From Sulfurimonas sp. (GTDB taxonomy: Bacteria; Campylobacterota; Campylobacteria; Campylobacterales; Sulfurimonadaceae): a stretch of DNA of 64,000 nt. A program made the translations under genes and the position numbers. The DNA lies in the NCBI RefSeq assembly GCF_014859695.1, contig NZ_JACUTS010000004.1, positions 1-64,000 of the forward strand. The letters are read 5' to 3'. Below are positions 1 to 11,932 of the stretch, in pieces (within the stretch, counting starts at the first letter, position 1; every line of letters begins with the position of its first letter). The notes beneath the pieces are model-generated. The model worked only from the letters and a program-made list of their open reading frames with translations. It had not been told where the DNA came from and did not search any database.

Positions 1-138
1 TGAAATAAGAATGTTGCTTTAAGTGGTCTTGACAAATGGGGACGTTATAGATTTTTCTATATGTAGTAAAAAATGAAACTCTGACCCACACTTTTTTTTC
101 ATTTTTCTTTTGCCTTTTTTATTTCATATTTCAAATAA
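1..138. other. Window-edge intergenic sequence, no supported gene
   Basis: No complete gene is visible. After a stop at bases 1-3, a plus-strand frame reads NKNVALSGLDKWGRYRFFYM and then stops. It could be the tail of a decayed gene, but it has no start and I do not recognise it. The last part is T-rich sequence downstream of the minus-strand TrlF-like gene, which may act as its terminator. Confidence 0.3.
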
Positions 139-2859
139 TTATTTGCTGATACCATATTTTTTTTCTCTTTTTTGAAAAGCTTCTTTCCCACCTTCAAGCT
201 TTAACAAATCTTCTCTATAGTTATGATCTTCTATAGTAAATGATTTTGCTTCTGTACTACCTTCGTTATTTTCTAATTTTATAATTAATTCTGCATCTGC
301 ATTCAAAACAAAATTAGCATTGTGGGTTGCAAATATAATTTGTCTTTGCTGTTTTTTTTCTTTTATTAAATCAACTAAATAGTTCGCTATCAATGAACTA
401 TCTAAATGGGCCTCTGGTTCATCAATTATTATCGGATTGTTTCCAAGTGAAATAAGTATAACTATTGCAGCAGTACATCGTTGTCCAAAAGAAGTGTTAT
501 CAAGTGGCTTACTATCGTAAAAGACCTTTAATATTTTATTATTTTCAACATCTCTCATATTTTTCATTATTAATAGTTTATAAATTTGAAAATATAATTC
601 TTCACTAAATATACTTATCAAATTTTGATATGTCTGAGAGTTTCTAGTATTTATTTTTTCTGTAAAATTTTTTGATTTTTTACATTTCAAAACTTCTTCT
701 AAAGTAATATCTTGAAGATAATTTTTAAAAGTCGTTTTTTCACTAATATTAATTTTATAATGATTCATTTGGTTTACAAATTGTTCAAACATAGTATCAA
801 AAATATTTTCATTTAGTTGATATTCAACCCTTATCACTTTTACATCTTCTTCATTTTTTCTTGCTATATTGATAAATAATTGATTAATTTCTTCTAGCTT
901 ATAATTAACTTTACTTCTAAATTTTTCAATCTCAGCATCTATGTCATCAATGGTAAATTTATGTCGTTGTTTTCGTAGTTTATTTATTTGCATTTTCAAT
1001 TTAGATATTTCATCTTTGACATTTTCAATATTTGAACTTGCGGATTGTGCGTCTTTTATATTTTCATCATTCATGCCCTTGCTTTTTAAATACTCTTCAA
1101 TGTTTTTTAAATAAGTACTCTTTTGTTTTTCTAAATCTTCAATTAACTGTTCATCTTTACTGTAGTCTACAGCGTTACATTTAGTTATCAAACTTTCTAT
1201 ATTTAAATATAGTTCATTAAAATAGTCATCATAATTATTTTGAAGTTTCTCAACTTTTCGATATTCATCGTACACATTTTTTAATTTTTTATACAATTCG
1301 TTATATTTATTTCTTGAATTTTGCAATTCAAGTATTTGCTTATGATTGCTTTGTAATGCATCTTTATTTTCTAAATATGTTTTGTCTGTAAGTGTTTTAA
1401 CAATATTTTCATACTTCTTTAACTCTTTTGCTTTTTCAATTAAATGATTATGATAAGACCTTCTATCTTCAAGTAATTTGATTTGGTCATCAAATATTTC
1501 TAGATTTTCTGTTATTTTTTTTTCAATATTTGACAATTCTTTATTTGCATTTTTATCTAATCGTTGATAAATAGCTTCTGTGAATTTTTTTGAGTCTTTA
1601 GCAAATTCCTCAATACTGTTTTGAGCTAAAAACTCTATATTTTCTATTTCATCAGGTGTAAATATCACATTTGATTTAACTTCTTTAGGATTTAATTTAT
1701 CAAAAAAAAATTTATCTGCTTTATCTATTTTTTCTGCAATTAAATTTAATAGCGTACTTTTTCCACTACCTCTGCCACCTATGATACAAGTCAAGAATGG
1801 ACTAAAATTAATTATATTTTTGAAATTAGCAAAACAAAATGTATCATTATCCCATTTTGCATTTGAATCAAATTCTAATTTTAAATTTTCAATTTTATGC
1901 AAAGCTTCTTGTGGTTTGTTTACACCGATATATACCCTTGATGGTTCATATATAACCTGCTTTAATCCTTCAAAAGTTGGATTGGCTTTTATCCAACAAT
2001 ATCTATTGTTGTCAGGTTTAAATAATTTATCCTCTTTATGTGCATCTGAACCATGAATACAAGGCTTTAATGAACCACATTTTTGTATTACACTTTCTTT
2101 ATTCACGCCTTCTTTTAAACCAAGAAAAAACTTTTTGTCATTCTCATTTGAAGAAAAAATCATATTAGATAATTTATATATCGCTTGTCTAGTTGCATCC
2201 AAACTACCTGATTCATTTTCAAATAAATCATAATGTTTTTGAATTGCCGAAGCACCATCTTGATTAGAGTTACTTACCACAATAATAGTATTGCTTCTAA
2301 AATCATTATTTTCATCCCGTAATTTTTGCAAATCAGAATGTGAAACTACGAAACTATCTATTCCTTTTTTCAATGCTCTATTTTCATCTGTTTCACCCAA
2401 CTCCTTACCTAGTGCGATAAATCCATTATCATTCATTTTATGTTTTCTCGAACCTGAGGAATATTCTAAAGTTCCAAAAAAATCATTATCTAGTTCAGAC
2501 ACATATTCAGGATTAAAAATACAATGGATATTTATTAATCTACCCTTATCAGTTGATGGCAGCATTCGAAATTCAACATTTGGAATTAAATAAATTTTTT
2601 CTATATCTTCTTTAATTTCTTTTAATTCTTGAAAAGTATTTAATCTTTGCATAAAATTTTGTACTTTTTTATAATTTTCAATACTAAAATAATCTGTTAT
2701 ACCGATTACAGCAATTTCATTTTCAACTGCTTTTTTAAAAAAATCAATGCAAAATTCATCAAAAGTTTTACTGCTAAACTGGTCATTTTTGTTTGTATCT
2801 TTTGTATGTACATGTAAATCCCATTTTCTCCACTCAGAGCCTCTATTGGAATTATTCAT
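139..2859 (-). CDS. TrlF-like PHP-domain / ABC-type AAA ATPase, putative defence protein
   Basis: 906 aa. The N-terminus is a PHP phosphoesterase-like domain: WDLHVHT gives the first metal-binding His pair (about residues 16 and 18), followed by GITDYF and a late HGSDAH motif near residue 270. The rest is an SMC/ABC-type ATPase with Walker A GGRGSGKST near residue 360, a long Lys/Glu-rich coiled coil (about 430-700), and Walker B/D-loop IIIDEPEAHLDS near 810 followed by an H-loop (ATHN). PHP fused to an SMC-like ATPase is the layout NCBI calls TrlF. From memory it also matches the single-gene Ppl class of antiphage candidates. It lies 61 bp downstream of an ASCH gene on the same strand, and both are much more AT-rich than the nuo genes, which suggests transfer. 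The ATPase and PHP identification is firm. The defence role is inference. Confidence 0.85.
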   Translation of the reverse strand: MNNSNRGSEWRKWDLHVHTKDTNKNDQFSSKTFDEFCIDFFKKAVENEIAVIGITDYFSIENYKKVQNFMQRLNTFQELKEIKEDIEKIYLIPNVEFRMLPSTDKGRLINIHCIFNPEYVSELDNDFFGTLEYSSGSRKHKMNDNGFIALGKELGETDENRALKKGIDSFVVSHSDLQKLRDENNDFRSNTIIVVSNSNQDGASAIQKHYDLFENESGSLDATRQAIYKLSNMIFSSNENDKKFFLGLKEGVNKESVIQKCGSLKPCIHGSDAHKEDKLFKPDNNRYCWIKANPTFEGLKQVIYEPSRVYIGVNKPQEALHKIENLKLEFDSNAKWDNDTFCFANFKNIINFSPFLTCIIGGRGSGKSTLLNLIAEKIDKADKFFFDKLNPKEVKSNVIFTPDEIENIEFLAQNSIEEFAKDSKKFTEAIYQRLDKNANKELSNIEKKITENLEIFDDQIKLLEDRRSYHNHLIEKAKELKKYENIVKTLTDKTYLENKDALQSNHKQILELQNSRNKYNELYKKLKNVYDEYRKVEKLQNNYDDYFNELYLNIESLITKCNAVDYSKDEQLIEDLEKQKSTYLKNIEEYLKSKGMNDENIKDAQSASSNIENVKDEISKLKMQINKLRKQRHKFTIDDIDAEIEKFRSKVNYKLEEINQLFINIARKNEEDVKVIRVEYQLNENIFDTMFEQFVNQMNHYKINISEKTTFKNYLQDITLEEVLKCKKSKNFTEKINTRNSQTYQNLISIFSEELYFQIYKLLIMKNMRDVENNKILKVFYDSKPLDNTSFGQRCTAAIVILISLGNNPIIIDEPEAHLDSSLIANYLVDLIKEKKQQRQIIFATHNANFVLNADAELIIKLENNEGSTEAKSFTIEDHNYREDLLKLEGGKEAFQKREKKYGISK

Positions 2860-2920
2860 AAATTACCTCTGCAAAAAAATTTATTTTACTCATGCCCAAT
2901 ATTCCAACCCACCACTTCCC

Positions 2921-3295
2921 TCAAACCACATACTTAAACGATTGTGGAGCGGTAAAGTTACCGTACATCTCATGAGGGCATCTAGGCTTGTCGTATTTAT
3001 TTAAAGATTTTATCTTTATGGCATAGCCTTTTTCTCTATCCATAAAATAGCTATCATAAAAATCAGCACTTATGCCAGAGAAGTTTTTCGTCTTTTCCCA
3101 TAAAGCTTTTGGATGCTCTTCTAGTATAGCTTCAATATCAAATTCGCATATTATCTTACCTACAGGCATGGTAGAATATATAACAACCGACTTGATACCT
3201 TTTCTTTTAAAGATGCTTTTTCTATACTCAAACTTTTTATTACCGTTAAAAATTTCTTCTACAAATTGAGGTTTAATCGATAATAATACTTTCAT
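2921..3295 (-). CDS. ASCH-domain protein
   Basis: 124 aa. The N-terminal half is typical of ASCH domains, a small PUA-like beta-barrel that binds RNA or modified nucleic acid: MKVLLSIKPQFVEEIFNGNK, then KFEYRK, then VVIYSTMPVGKIICEFDI. The length (110-130 aa) is normal for a stand-alone member. It is the first gene of a probable two-gene unit with the TrlF-like ATPase. ASCH proteins occur with toxins, nucleases and translation-related genes, so it may sense or act on RNA for its partner. That partnership is inferred from order and spacing only. Confidence 0.75.
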   Translation of the reverse strand: MKVLLSIKPQFVEEIFNGNKKFEYRKSIFKRKGIKSVVIYSTMPVGKIICEFDIEAILEEHPKALWEKTKNFSGISADFYDSYFMDREKGYAIKIKSLNKYDKPRCPHEMYGNFTAPQSFKYVV

Positions 3296-3362
3296 CTACT
3301 TCTCCGGCTCTCTACTTGTGTTATATTTTATCAAAAAGCATATTGCAAAAAGCTTTTTTGTT

Positions 3363-3535
3363 CTACTCATTTCCAACCACATCCTGCACCTTCCCCATCA
3401 ACCCAAAACTAGCGCTTGCGGTTTTTGCTTTAGCAAAAAAGTTTCCTTGAAAATTCTATCTTCTATATCTGTTTGTATCGCTAGCTCATTCATACCAAAC
3501 ACCTGCCCCTCAAACCTAATGTAAATGACGAAATT
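3363..3535 (-). pseudogene. Decayed coding remnant with a frameshift
   Basis: On the minus strand, after a TAA, one frame reads VIYIRFEGQVFGMNELAIQT and continues to ...RIFKETF. The reading then carries on in another frame after a T6 run as FAKAKTASASFGLMGKVQDV, ending VGNE and TAG. Both halves look protein-like and meet at a homopolymer, so this is most simply the 3' end of a gene broken by a frameshift and missing its 5' part. I do not recognise the family. It fills most of the 294-bp gap between the ASCH gene and the zinc-finger gene. Confidence 0.35.
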
Positions 3536-3589
3536 TTACTTGATTTCAACGAAGAAATTGGGTAAAAGCATCGTTGTGCTGTGGTCTCA

Positions 3590-3931
3590 TTATCTTTTAA
3601 CGGAGGCGCACTCTATGCAAAGCCCGTTTTCGGGCATAATTTCAAGTCTCTCTTTTGCGATGTCATCGCCGCAGTCTATACATTCGCCAAAGGTTTTGTT
3701 GTGGATTCTATTGAGTGCGGAGTTTATTTTTTTGAGTTTTATCTCGGCTTGTCTTAAGTTTTCCAGTGCCATGTTTTGCTCTTGCATTGCCTCTTGTCTT
3801 GTAAGTCTGCCTAAAGAGACGTCGGGGCTTACGGGTTTTGTTCTCTCTTTTAAAGAAGCAATACCTTCTTCAACCTCACTCTTTAAGTTTTCAAGTTTTT
3901 CTTTAAAGTATTGTAATTTTTCATTCTGCAT
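3590..3931 (-). CDS. TraR/DksA family C4 zinc-finger protein
   Basis: 113 aa: an N-terminal coiled coil (about residues 1-80) followed by a four-cysteine zinc finger, CIDCGDD...CIEC, near residues 88-110. This is the DksA/TraR fold, whose members reach into the RNA polymerase secondary channel. The coiled-coil tip reads DVSLGRLTRQEA and lacks the DxxDxA motif of true DksA, so it belongs to the common small TraR/DksA-like subfamily whose targets are poorly known. It has its own transcription unit; structured repeat copy A lies directly upstream. Confidence 0.8.
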   Translation of the reverse strand: MQNEKLQYFKEKLENLKSEVEEGIASLKERTKPVSPDVSLGRLTRQEAMQEQNMALENLRQAEIKLKKINSALNRIHNKTFGECIDCGDDIAKERLEIMPENGLCIECASVKR

Positions 3932-3958
3932 TTTATGCCTTTGTTTTAGTTACCGACC

Positions 3959-4089
3959 TTACGCACTTTTGTAAAAAAGTTTGTAAAACACCTTATAATT
4001 CTCGAAAAAGATACTTTTTCGTAGCTTTAGGGGGTTGTAGGGACATCTGTCCCTGCCACTAGAACGGACGAGTTCGTTTTAGTGCGTAA
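3959..4089. repeat. Structured intergenic repeat, copy A (inverted relative to copy B)
   Basis: A 131-bp element bounded by TTACGCACT and AGTGCGTAA, extending to imperfect ~17-bp ends of the type TAACTGA..TTACGCAC. Read on the minus strand it contains three nested palindromes: CACTAAAACG/CGTTCTAGTG, GGGACAGATGTCCC and CGAAAAAGTATCTTTTTCG. Copy B at 6495-6624 has the same internal order in the opposite orientation. It has no coding capacity and looks like a MITE or REP/BIME-type element. Confidence 0.8.
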
Positions 4090-4102
4090 CATCAGTTAGT
4101 TA

Positions 4103-6466
4103 CTATATCTCTTTTGCACTCTTTGCCAGCTCTGCCCATGCGGAGCTAGGTTCGGCGTCTATAGCTTCTTGGTAGGCTTTTTGTGAGGCGTCGTCTCTCC
4201 AGAGTTTCTCTAACACACTTCCCAGAAGATACTTTTGTCTTGCTCTTTGAGTAGCATCTAACTCTAAAACATCGAGCGATTGTATAACCTCCAGCGCTCT
4301 GTTATAGTTCTCTTTGTCGCTGTAGGCTTGATAGAGTGCGAACTCAACAAAAGGGCTTTGCGCATATGAGTTTGAACTCTGCTGTATTGCCATTATCTTC
4401 TCGCCGTATTCTATGACCATGTTGTTATCTTTTATCTCACTTCCTACCGCCATAACCGCTACATATCTCTCTATATCTCTATAGTCGTCTTTGTATGCTT
4501 TTAGCAGCTCGGTGATGGACTCGATCATCTTTTGGTGATTTTCAAGCCTGTGGTAAGTGTCAAATAGAGTTCTGTAGACATCTTTGTACTCTGAATTTTC
4601 ATCATCTTTAATAAGTGCTACTAGCTCTTTGGAAGCTTCGATGACATTGGAGTAGTTTCCTGTTGCAAAATCGACTTTAATATATCTGTAGAGCCACTTT
4701 TTTCTCTGCGCCAAATCTTTTGATTTAAGGTTTTTGTCCGCCATCTTTTTCGCCAGCTCAAAGTCTGCACCCTTCATGGCGCACTCATAAACCCCGTCAT
4801 CCCACTCATCTGAGAGTTCGATTTTATACTGTGAGGAGATAAGAAGAACGCTGTTACACTCTTTTACACTAAGTGCCTGTTTCATGGTTCCTATTGCTGC
4901 TTGAGTTATTACCTCTGGCACGTCAGGATACTCCTGTTGGCTGAGGCTTAAAAGCTCCCGCTCCATAGCGAGCGACTCCGCAAATCTCTCGTTTTGCAAA
5001 AGAAGCTTTGCCTTCTCATATATGGCTTTATTTCCGATGCTGTCATTTTGATACTCTTGCATGAGCTTGTCGTACGTCTCAAGTTTTAGGGAAGCATTTT
5101 CATCGCTGACATCAAAGAAGAGTGAATCTTTTGCAACTTGAACTTCCTCTGCATACATGCCGTCTTTAAAGCGCTCAAGATAGTTGTTAAGCGCGCTTAA
5201 TGCCTCTTTCTTCATCTGGGTTTTGCTCAACCATATCCCGATATTTCTTGCAAGCTCTTCATAGACCTCTTCTGTAGGCTCAATATTTTCAAAAATAGCC
5301 TTTGCTATTCCCGCTGCTTGGACAAGCTCTGTGTTGTCTGCCAAATCATACATCATATCCATAGATTTATAGATATCTATCTCTGAGAAGTATTTTGGCT
5401 TTGCTTTAATGATTTTATCTATCTGAGCAGCCGCTCCTTTTGCATTTGAGTTTGCCATATGGTTTTGCGCCAGTTTAAATGCGGCTTCTGCTGCAACGTC
5501 TATGTCGTCACTCTGTGAGAGCACTTTTTCGTAAAGTCCTCTTGCTCTAACTAAACTACCGTCGAGCTCAAGCGACTCTGCTAGATAAATATAACCCCAA
5601 TAGGAGTGGACAGAACCTGCATGTTCACTAAAGAGTCTGTCAAAAAAGTAATCTGCATCGCTGTTTATCCCGAGTTTTGTATATGCTCTAGCAATTAGCG
5701 AGAGAACCTCTGCAACATTCTCATCTGATGAGTACTCTCTTAAGTACTCTTTTGCAGCTTCGACAAGCTTGTCATTTTCGTCTAGTTTTGAGTAAACTCT
5801 GATCTTATAAAAAAGTAACTCCGCTCGAAAAAGCGAGTTTGGATACTCTTTCATAATATCATTGATTAACTCTAACGTAAACTCATAGTTTTTCTCTTCA
5901 TAATACTTTTTTATTTTTATATATTCGGTTACATCCCCGACTTTTTTAAGATGAACCGGATTGCCCTTCATATTTAGGCTGCCGACATAGGGGAGCAGAT
6001 CTTCAGCGTATGTAAATGGGAAATTTATCGCCGCTTCGGAGAATTCATGCTTCTGGATTAAAGGCATTTCATCTATATAGCCCACAATCATCCAGTGGTT
6101 TGAGAGTTTTACCTCTGCGCTAAAAGTTGTATCATCTTTTTTGAGATCAAAAACAATAGGAAAGAGCTTCATCTTTTGATATGGTTTTATAACAAGAAAA
6201 AAGGTCTCTTGTTTTGCTTGCGTACCTATCTCAAAAAAATTGTTTTGAAGTTTTTGAAGTTTTTGCGTGGGAGATTTAGAGAATGCACAGACTATTTTAG
6301 AGACGGCGTCAAAGTCATCCCTAAACTCTTGGCAAAGAAATTTTTCGCTGTCTCTTATATGAAGAGTGGAGTATTGTTGATGCTTCTCTTTTGCGCCTTG
6401 AAGAGATATTTCAAGGGCAAAAACATTAAGAGATATAAAAAAAACAAGAAGTACTATTTTTAACAA
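4103..6466 (-). CDS. pflA: PflA-like flagellar TPR protein
   Basis: 787 aa with a clear signal peptide (MLKIVLLVFFISLNVFA). A ~130-residue N-terminal beta-rich domain (LFPIVFDLKKDD, LSNHWMIVGYID) is followed by a long array of TPR-like helical repeats to the C-terminus. Length and architecture match PflA of Campylobacter (about 788 aa), a periplasmic protein that with PflB forms the medial and proximal disk scaffold of the epsilonproteobacterial flagellar motor and is needed for rotation. It stands alone between two inverted copies of the ~130-bp repeat. The assignment rests on sequence features recalled for C. jejuni PflA. The general call (periplasmic TPR protein) is secure. Confidence 0.78.
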   Translation of the reverse strand: MLKIVLLVFFISLNVFALEISLQGAKEKHQQYSTLHIRDSEKFLCQEFRDDFDAVSKIVCAFSKSPTQKLQKLQNNFFEIGTQAKQETFFLVIKPYQKMKLFPIVFDLKKDDTTFSAEVKLSNHWMIVGYIDEMPLIQKHEFSEAAINFPFTYAEDLLPYVGSLNMKGNPVHLKKVGDVTEYIKIKKYYEEKNYEFTLELINDIMKEYPNSLFRAELLFYKIRVYSKLDENDKLVEAAKEYLREYSSDENVAEVLSLIARAYTKLGINSDADYFFDRLFSEHAGSVHSYWGYIYLAESLELDGSLVRARGLYEKVLSQSDDIDVAAEAAFKLAQNHMANSNAKGAAAQIDKIIKAKPKYFSEIDIYKSMDMMYDLADNTELVQAAGIAKAIFENIEPTEEVYEELARNIGIWLSKTQMKKEALSALNNYLERFKDGMYAEEVQVAKDSLFFDVSDENASLKLETYDKLMQEYQNDSIGNKAIYEKAKLLLQNERFAESLAMERELLSLSQQEYPDVPEVITQAAIGTMKQALSVKECNSVLLISSQYKIELSDEWDDGVYECAMKGADFELAKKMADKNLKSKDLAQRKKWLYRYIKVDFATGNYSNVIEASKELVALIKDDENSEYKDVYRTLFDTYHRLENHQKMIESITELLKAYKDDYRDIERYVAVMAVGSEIKDNNMVIEYGEKIMAIQQSSNSYAQSPFVEFALYQAYSDKENYNRALEVIQSLDVLELDATQRARQKYLLGSVLEKLWRDDASQKAYQEAIDAEPSSAWAELAKSAKEI

Positions 6467-6494
6467 TTAAATACCCCTTATTTATCATCTGATG

Positions 6495-6624
6495 TTACGC
6501 ACTAAAACGAACTCGTCCGTTTTAGTGGCAGGAACAAATGTCCCTACAACCCCCTAAAGCTACGAAAAGGGTACTTTTCGAGAAGATTAGAGGTATTTAC
6601 GAACTTTTTTGCAAAAGTGCGTAA
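6495..6624. repeat. Structured intergenic repeat, copy B
   Basis: 130 bp from TTACGCACT to AGTGCGTAA. Its hairpins are CACTAAAACG/CGTTTTAGTG (perfect 10-bp stem), GGAACAAATGTCCC and CGAAAAGGGTACTTTTCG. Against copy A the third hairpin differs in sequence but keeps its pairing. It lies downstream of nuoN and upstream of pflA, so it may also serve as the end of the nuo transcript. Confidence 0.8.
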
Positions 6625-6638
6625 GGTCAGTTATTATT

Positions 6639-8147
6639 TTAATAGCCGCTATTATATACAAACACCGTAATAAAATCTAAAAGCTCATTTACGCCAACAA
6701 AAGCAAAAATAGTTCCTATGGCTGCTATACCGATGATTGTCTTGAGCGGAAGTGTTGCATTTGCGCTGTAAACATGACCGCCATCTTCAACAATCGGATC
6801 TTTCATAAACATATAGACTATAAGCTTTAGGTAGTAATACCCTGCTATCGCGGAGTTAAGCGCCATAATAAGCGCTAAAACCGTATATCCGCCTGTAATT
6901 GCGGAACTTATCATATAGAGTTTACCCCAAAACAGAGCAAACGGAGGAAGACCCGCCAAACTTAACATAAACAGAGCCATAATAGTTGCGGCAACCGGCG
7001 CAGTTTTAATCATACCTGCAAATTTGTTGTAGCTATGGTCTGACTGCTGATGCGCCGGAAGATTTTTCTGTCTGCTTATCCAAAGCATCGAGAATGAACC
7101 TAAATTTGTAAAGCTAAAGAGTATCCAGTAGAGGAAAAGTGCGCTGTTTGACTGCGTCGTTCCGATTAGAATTGCCGCCATAACAAAACCTGCATGCGAG
7201 ATTGAACTGTACGCAAGCATTCTTTTTACGTCTGTCTGAACAAGCGCCCAGACGTTAGCCATAGTCATGGTTAAAACCACGCCCATATAGAGGATGACCT
7301 CAAGCCAAACTACGCCGCTGTGGATTAAAAACTCAAAGATTCTCATAGCAACGACAAAAGCCGCTATTTTAGGAACGATTGACATATAACCCGCAAGTGC
7401 GGCAGATGAGCCCTCGTAAACGTCAGGCGTCCATGTATGAAACGGAACCATTGAGAGTTTAAATCCAAATGATGCAAGCAAGAAGACAACACCGATAAGC
7501 ACAAATGCTATATCTTCATAGTTGTTGGCAGTTAAAACCGCGGCAATCTGGTTAATCTCAACAGAGCCCGTAAGAGCGTAAAATATCATAGAACCGAAGC
7601 TGAAAAATCCGGCTGCAAGCGCGCCCATAGTAAAGTACTTAACAGCCGCTTCAAACGATTTGTCGCGGTTATGCATTGCAATAAGCGTGTAAAGTGCTAA
7701 AGAAGCAGTCTCAAGCCCTACAAATATAAGTATAAGATTGTCCGTTGCGACCATAAACTGGAAGCCTGCAATCATAAACAAAAAGAGCGCAAAGAACTCA
7801 GGATAAGAGAACTCATGGAATCTCTTATGGGTAAGTGCCAGCGGGATAAAGAGCATAGATGCACCGACAATAATAAACTGAGAAAGTATTGCCAGACCAT
7901 CTATAAGCATAACGTCAAAGACACCCATGACCGTACCGTTTTGAGTAAATACGCCCGCAGAATCCATTAGTGCAACAAAGTCGACTCCCAAAACAAGGAG
8001 GCTCAGCATTACATAAAGAGACTTGTGTTGATCGCTCTTAAAAAGATCAATAACTATGATTAACAAAGCGCCGACGATTGGAATCAACATTGGCACTAGA
8101 GTCATTAAGTTTAACGACTCAATCGAAACATTTACCGGTGATAACAT
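6639..8147 (-). CDS. nuoN: NADH-quinone oxidoreductase subunit N
   Basis: 502 aa, about 14 membrane helices. It is the antiporter-like proton-pumping subunit at the inner end of the complex I membrane arm. The proton-antiporter core contains the conserved lysine and histidine helices (for example [15 protein letters not shown] and [17 protein letters not shown]). Its start codon overlaps the nuoM stop (TAATG), so translation is probably coupled. It is the last gene of the nuo operon. Full length for the family. Confidence 0.97.
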   Translation of the reverse strand: MLSPVNVSIESLNLMTLVPMLIPIVGALLIIVIDLFKSDQHKSLYVMLSLLVLGVDFVALMDSAGVFTQNGTVMGVFDVMLIDGLAILSQFIIVGASMLFIPLALTHKRFHEFSYPEFFALFLFMIAGFQFMVATDNLILIFVGLETASLALYTLIAMHNRDKSFEAAVKYFTMGALAAGFFSFGSMIFYALTGSVEINQIAAVLTANNYEDIAFVLIGVVFLLASFGFKLSMVPFHTWTPDVYEGSSAALAGYMSIVPKIAAFVVAMRIFEFLIHSGVVWLEVILYMGVVLTMTMANVWALVQTDVKRMLAYSSISHAGFVMAAILIGTTQSNSALFLYWILFSFTNLGSFSMLWISRQKNLPAHQQSDHSYNKFAGMIKTAPVAATIMALFMLSLAGLPPFALFWGKLYMISSAITGGYTVLALIMALNSAIAGYYYLKLIVYMFMKDPIVEDGGHVYSANATLPLKTIIGIAAIGTIFAFVGVNELLDFITVFVYNSGY

Positions 8148-9694
8148 TAGTGTGCCTCCTTAGCCGAAGTTCTTTTGATGATAATATCCAAACTAGGAAT
8201 TCTCTCTTTTGCCTCTTGTGAAATCGCTTTTTCGTGCATTAATTGAACAACGCCCTCAACGCTTGTGTTTATAGTTCCCAAAACAGGTTTAGGGTATATT
8301 CCAAGCCATACGGTTATGATTGCAAGCGGTATAAGAGCAAGCATCTCTCTTTTGTTAACATCGGGAAGATTTCTATTCTCCTCATTTGTGATAACTCCAA
8401 AGAACATCTTTTTATAAGCCGCAAGCATATAGATAGCACCGACTATAATAGCCATACCCGCAAGAAGCGTTAAGATGTGTGACTGCTTATAAAAACCTAG
8501 CAAACTTAAAAACTCTCCGACAAAATTGATAGTCAGAGGAAGACCCACAGAGGCCATAAGCATCAGACCAAATATAGTCGCATAGCGCGGCATAACCGAG
8601 GCCAAGCCTCCAAACTCACTCATAAGCTTTGTGTGTCTTCTGTCGTAAATAACCCCTACAAGGAAGAAGAGCGCGCCTGAGACAACACCGTGCGCTATCA
8701 TCAGGAAGATTGAACCTGAAATACCCTCGACATTTAGTGCAAACGTACCAAGGATAATAACACCCATGTGCGACACCGAAGAGTAAGCAACAACCTGTTT
8801 AATATCTTTTTGCGCGTATGCCACCATTGCCGTATAGATAATCATGATGATTGCCAAAATAGCTATCGGGAACATAAAGTAGACCGACGCATCCGGAAAC
8901 AACGGAAGCGAAAAGCGGATAAACGCGTATGTACCCATCTTTAGCAAAATTGCCGCAAGGATTACGGAACCGATGGTCGGTGCTTGACCGTGAGCGTATG
9001 GCAACCAAGTATGGAAAGGAAACATCGGAACTTTAATTGCAAAACCGATAAAGAATGCGACAAACAACCAGGTCTGGAAAGATTCAGGCAGAATCAGACG
9101 GTACCACTCTAAAATTGAGAAACTCCACTGACCGGTTGCCTGATAGTAGAAGTACGCCATAAATAGCATACCCACAAGCATGACAAGCGAACCTGTAAAT
9201 GTATAGAGGAAGAACTTTACAGATGCGTAGATACGAAGAGGTCCGCCCCATGCACCGATAATATAGAGCATCGGCACGAGTGAAAGTTCCCAAAATATGT
9301 AAAAGACTATGGCATCAAGAGCAGCAAAAACACCCACCATCGTCATCTGTAAAAACAGAAGCGTGATTATCATGTTTTTTATATCTTTGGTCTCGCCTAG
9401 TGAAGCGATACCTATCATGGTAAAAAATGCAGCAAGTATAATAATAAAGAGTGAAATTCCATCAACCCCTACTATATAGTTAATGCCGAATGTCGGAACA
9501 AGCGCAATGGTCTCCATAAACTGCATTCCTGAAGCATTTGAATCAAATGCAAACCACAACCACAGTGCAAGAAAAAACTCAATAGTAGCCACGGCAATAC
9601 CGTAAGAGCGCATACTATCCTTGTTGACTACAAATCCAAGCATCGCTGCGATTGCCGGGAAGAAAATTAAAATCGATAAAATATGATCCAACAT
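8147..9694 (-). CDS. nuoM: NADH-quinone oxidoreductase subunit M
   Basis: 515 aa, polytopic. Antiporter-like subunit with the conserved [17 protein letters not shown] and [13 protein letters not shown] segments that carry the proton-channel charges. Normal length. It starts 3 bp after nuoL ends and overlaps nuoN by one base. Part of the distal membrane arm that pumps protons during quinone reduction, or drives reverse electron flow. Confidence 0.97.
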   Translation of the reverse strand: MLDHILSILIFFPAIAAMLGFVVNKDSMRSYGIAVATIEFFLALWLWFAFDSNASGMQFMETIALVPTFGINYIVGVDGISLFIIILAAFFTMIGIASLGETKDIKNMIITLLFLQMTMVGVFAALDAIVFYIFWELSLVPMLYIIGAWGGPLRIYASVKFFLYTFTGSLVMLVGMLFMAYFYYQATGQWSFSILEWYRLILPESFQTWLFVAFFIGFAIKVPMFPFHTWLPYAHGQAPTIGSVILAAILLKMGTYAFIRFSLPLFPDASVYFMFPIAILAIIMIIYTAMVAYAQKDIKQVVAYSSVSHMGVIILGTFALNVEGISGSIFLMIAHGVVSGALFFLVGVIYDRRHTKLMSEFGGLASVMPRYATIFGLMLMASVGLPLTINFVGEFLSLLGFYKQSHILTLLAGMAIIVGAIYMLAAYKKMFFGVITNEENRNLPDVNKREMLALIPLAIITVWLGIYPKPVLGTINTSVEGVVQLMHEKAISQEAKERIPSLDIIIKRTSAKEAH

Positions 9695-9697
9695 CTA

Positions 9698-11620
<1,923 letters not shown>

Positions 11621-11623
11621 ATC

Positions 11624-11932
11624 TTATCCTCTCATCGTTGACATGCTGTCAAGATCTATATTGTTATGTTTCTTATGCCAAACAATCAAAAGACCGAGTC
11701 CTACGGCTACCTCAGATGCGGCAATAGCTATAACGAAAAACGCAAACATCTGACCTGTCAAATCACCATAATAGTGTGAAATTGCGGCAAAAGAGATATT
11801 TACAGAGTTCAAAAGTATCTCTGTTGCAAAAAATAGCATAAGGAGATTTTTTCTTCTCATAACCCCGACCAAACCTATAGCAAAAAGGATTGTCGAGAGT
11901 ACAAGATAGTGGTTTAGTCCTATTTCCATCAT
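11624..11932 (-). CDS. nuoK: NADH-quinone oxidoreductase subunit K
   Basis: 102 aa, three transmembrane helices with the buried glutamates expected for NuoK (ATEILLNSVN, IAASEVAVGLGLLI). It overlaps the end of nuoJ by 4 bp, typical of translational coupling. It links the quinone module to the antiporter subunits. Confidence 0.97.
   Translation of the reverse strand: MMEIGLNHYLVLSTILFAIGLVGVMRRKNLLMLFFATEILLNSVNISFAAISHYYGDLTGQMFAFFVIAIAASEVAVGLGLLIVWHKKHNNIDLDSMSTMRG

Noticed and set aside
3959-4089. Repeat copies as remnants of a transposase-carrying insertion sequence
   Set aside because: No coding capacity, size is constant at ~130 bp, and internal structure is conserved, which fits a MITE/REP-like element better.
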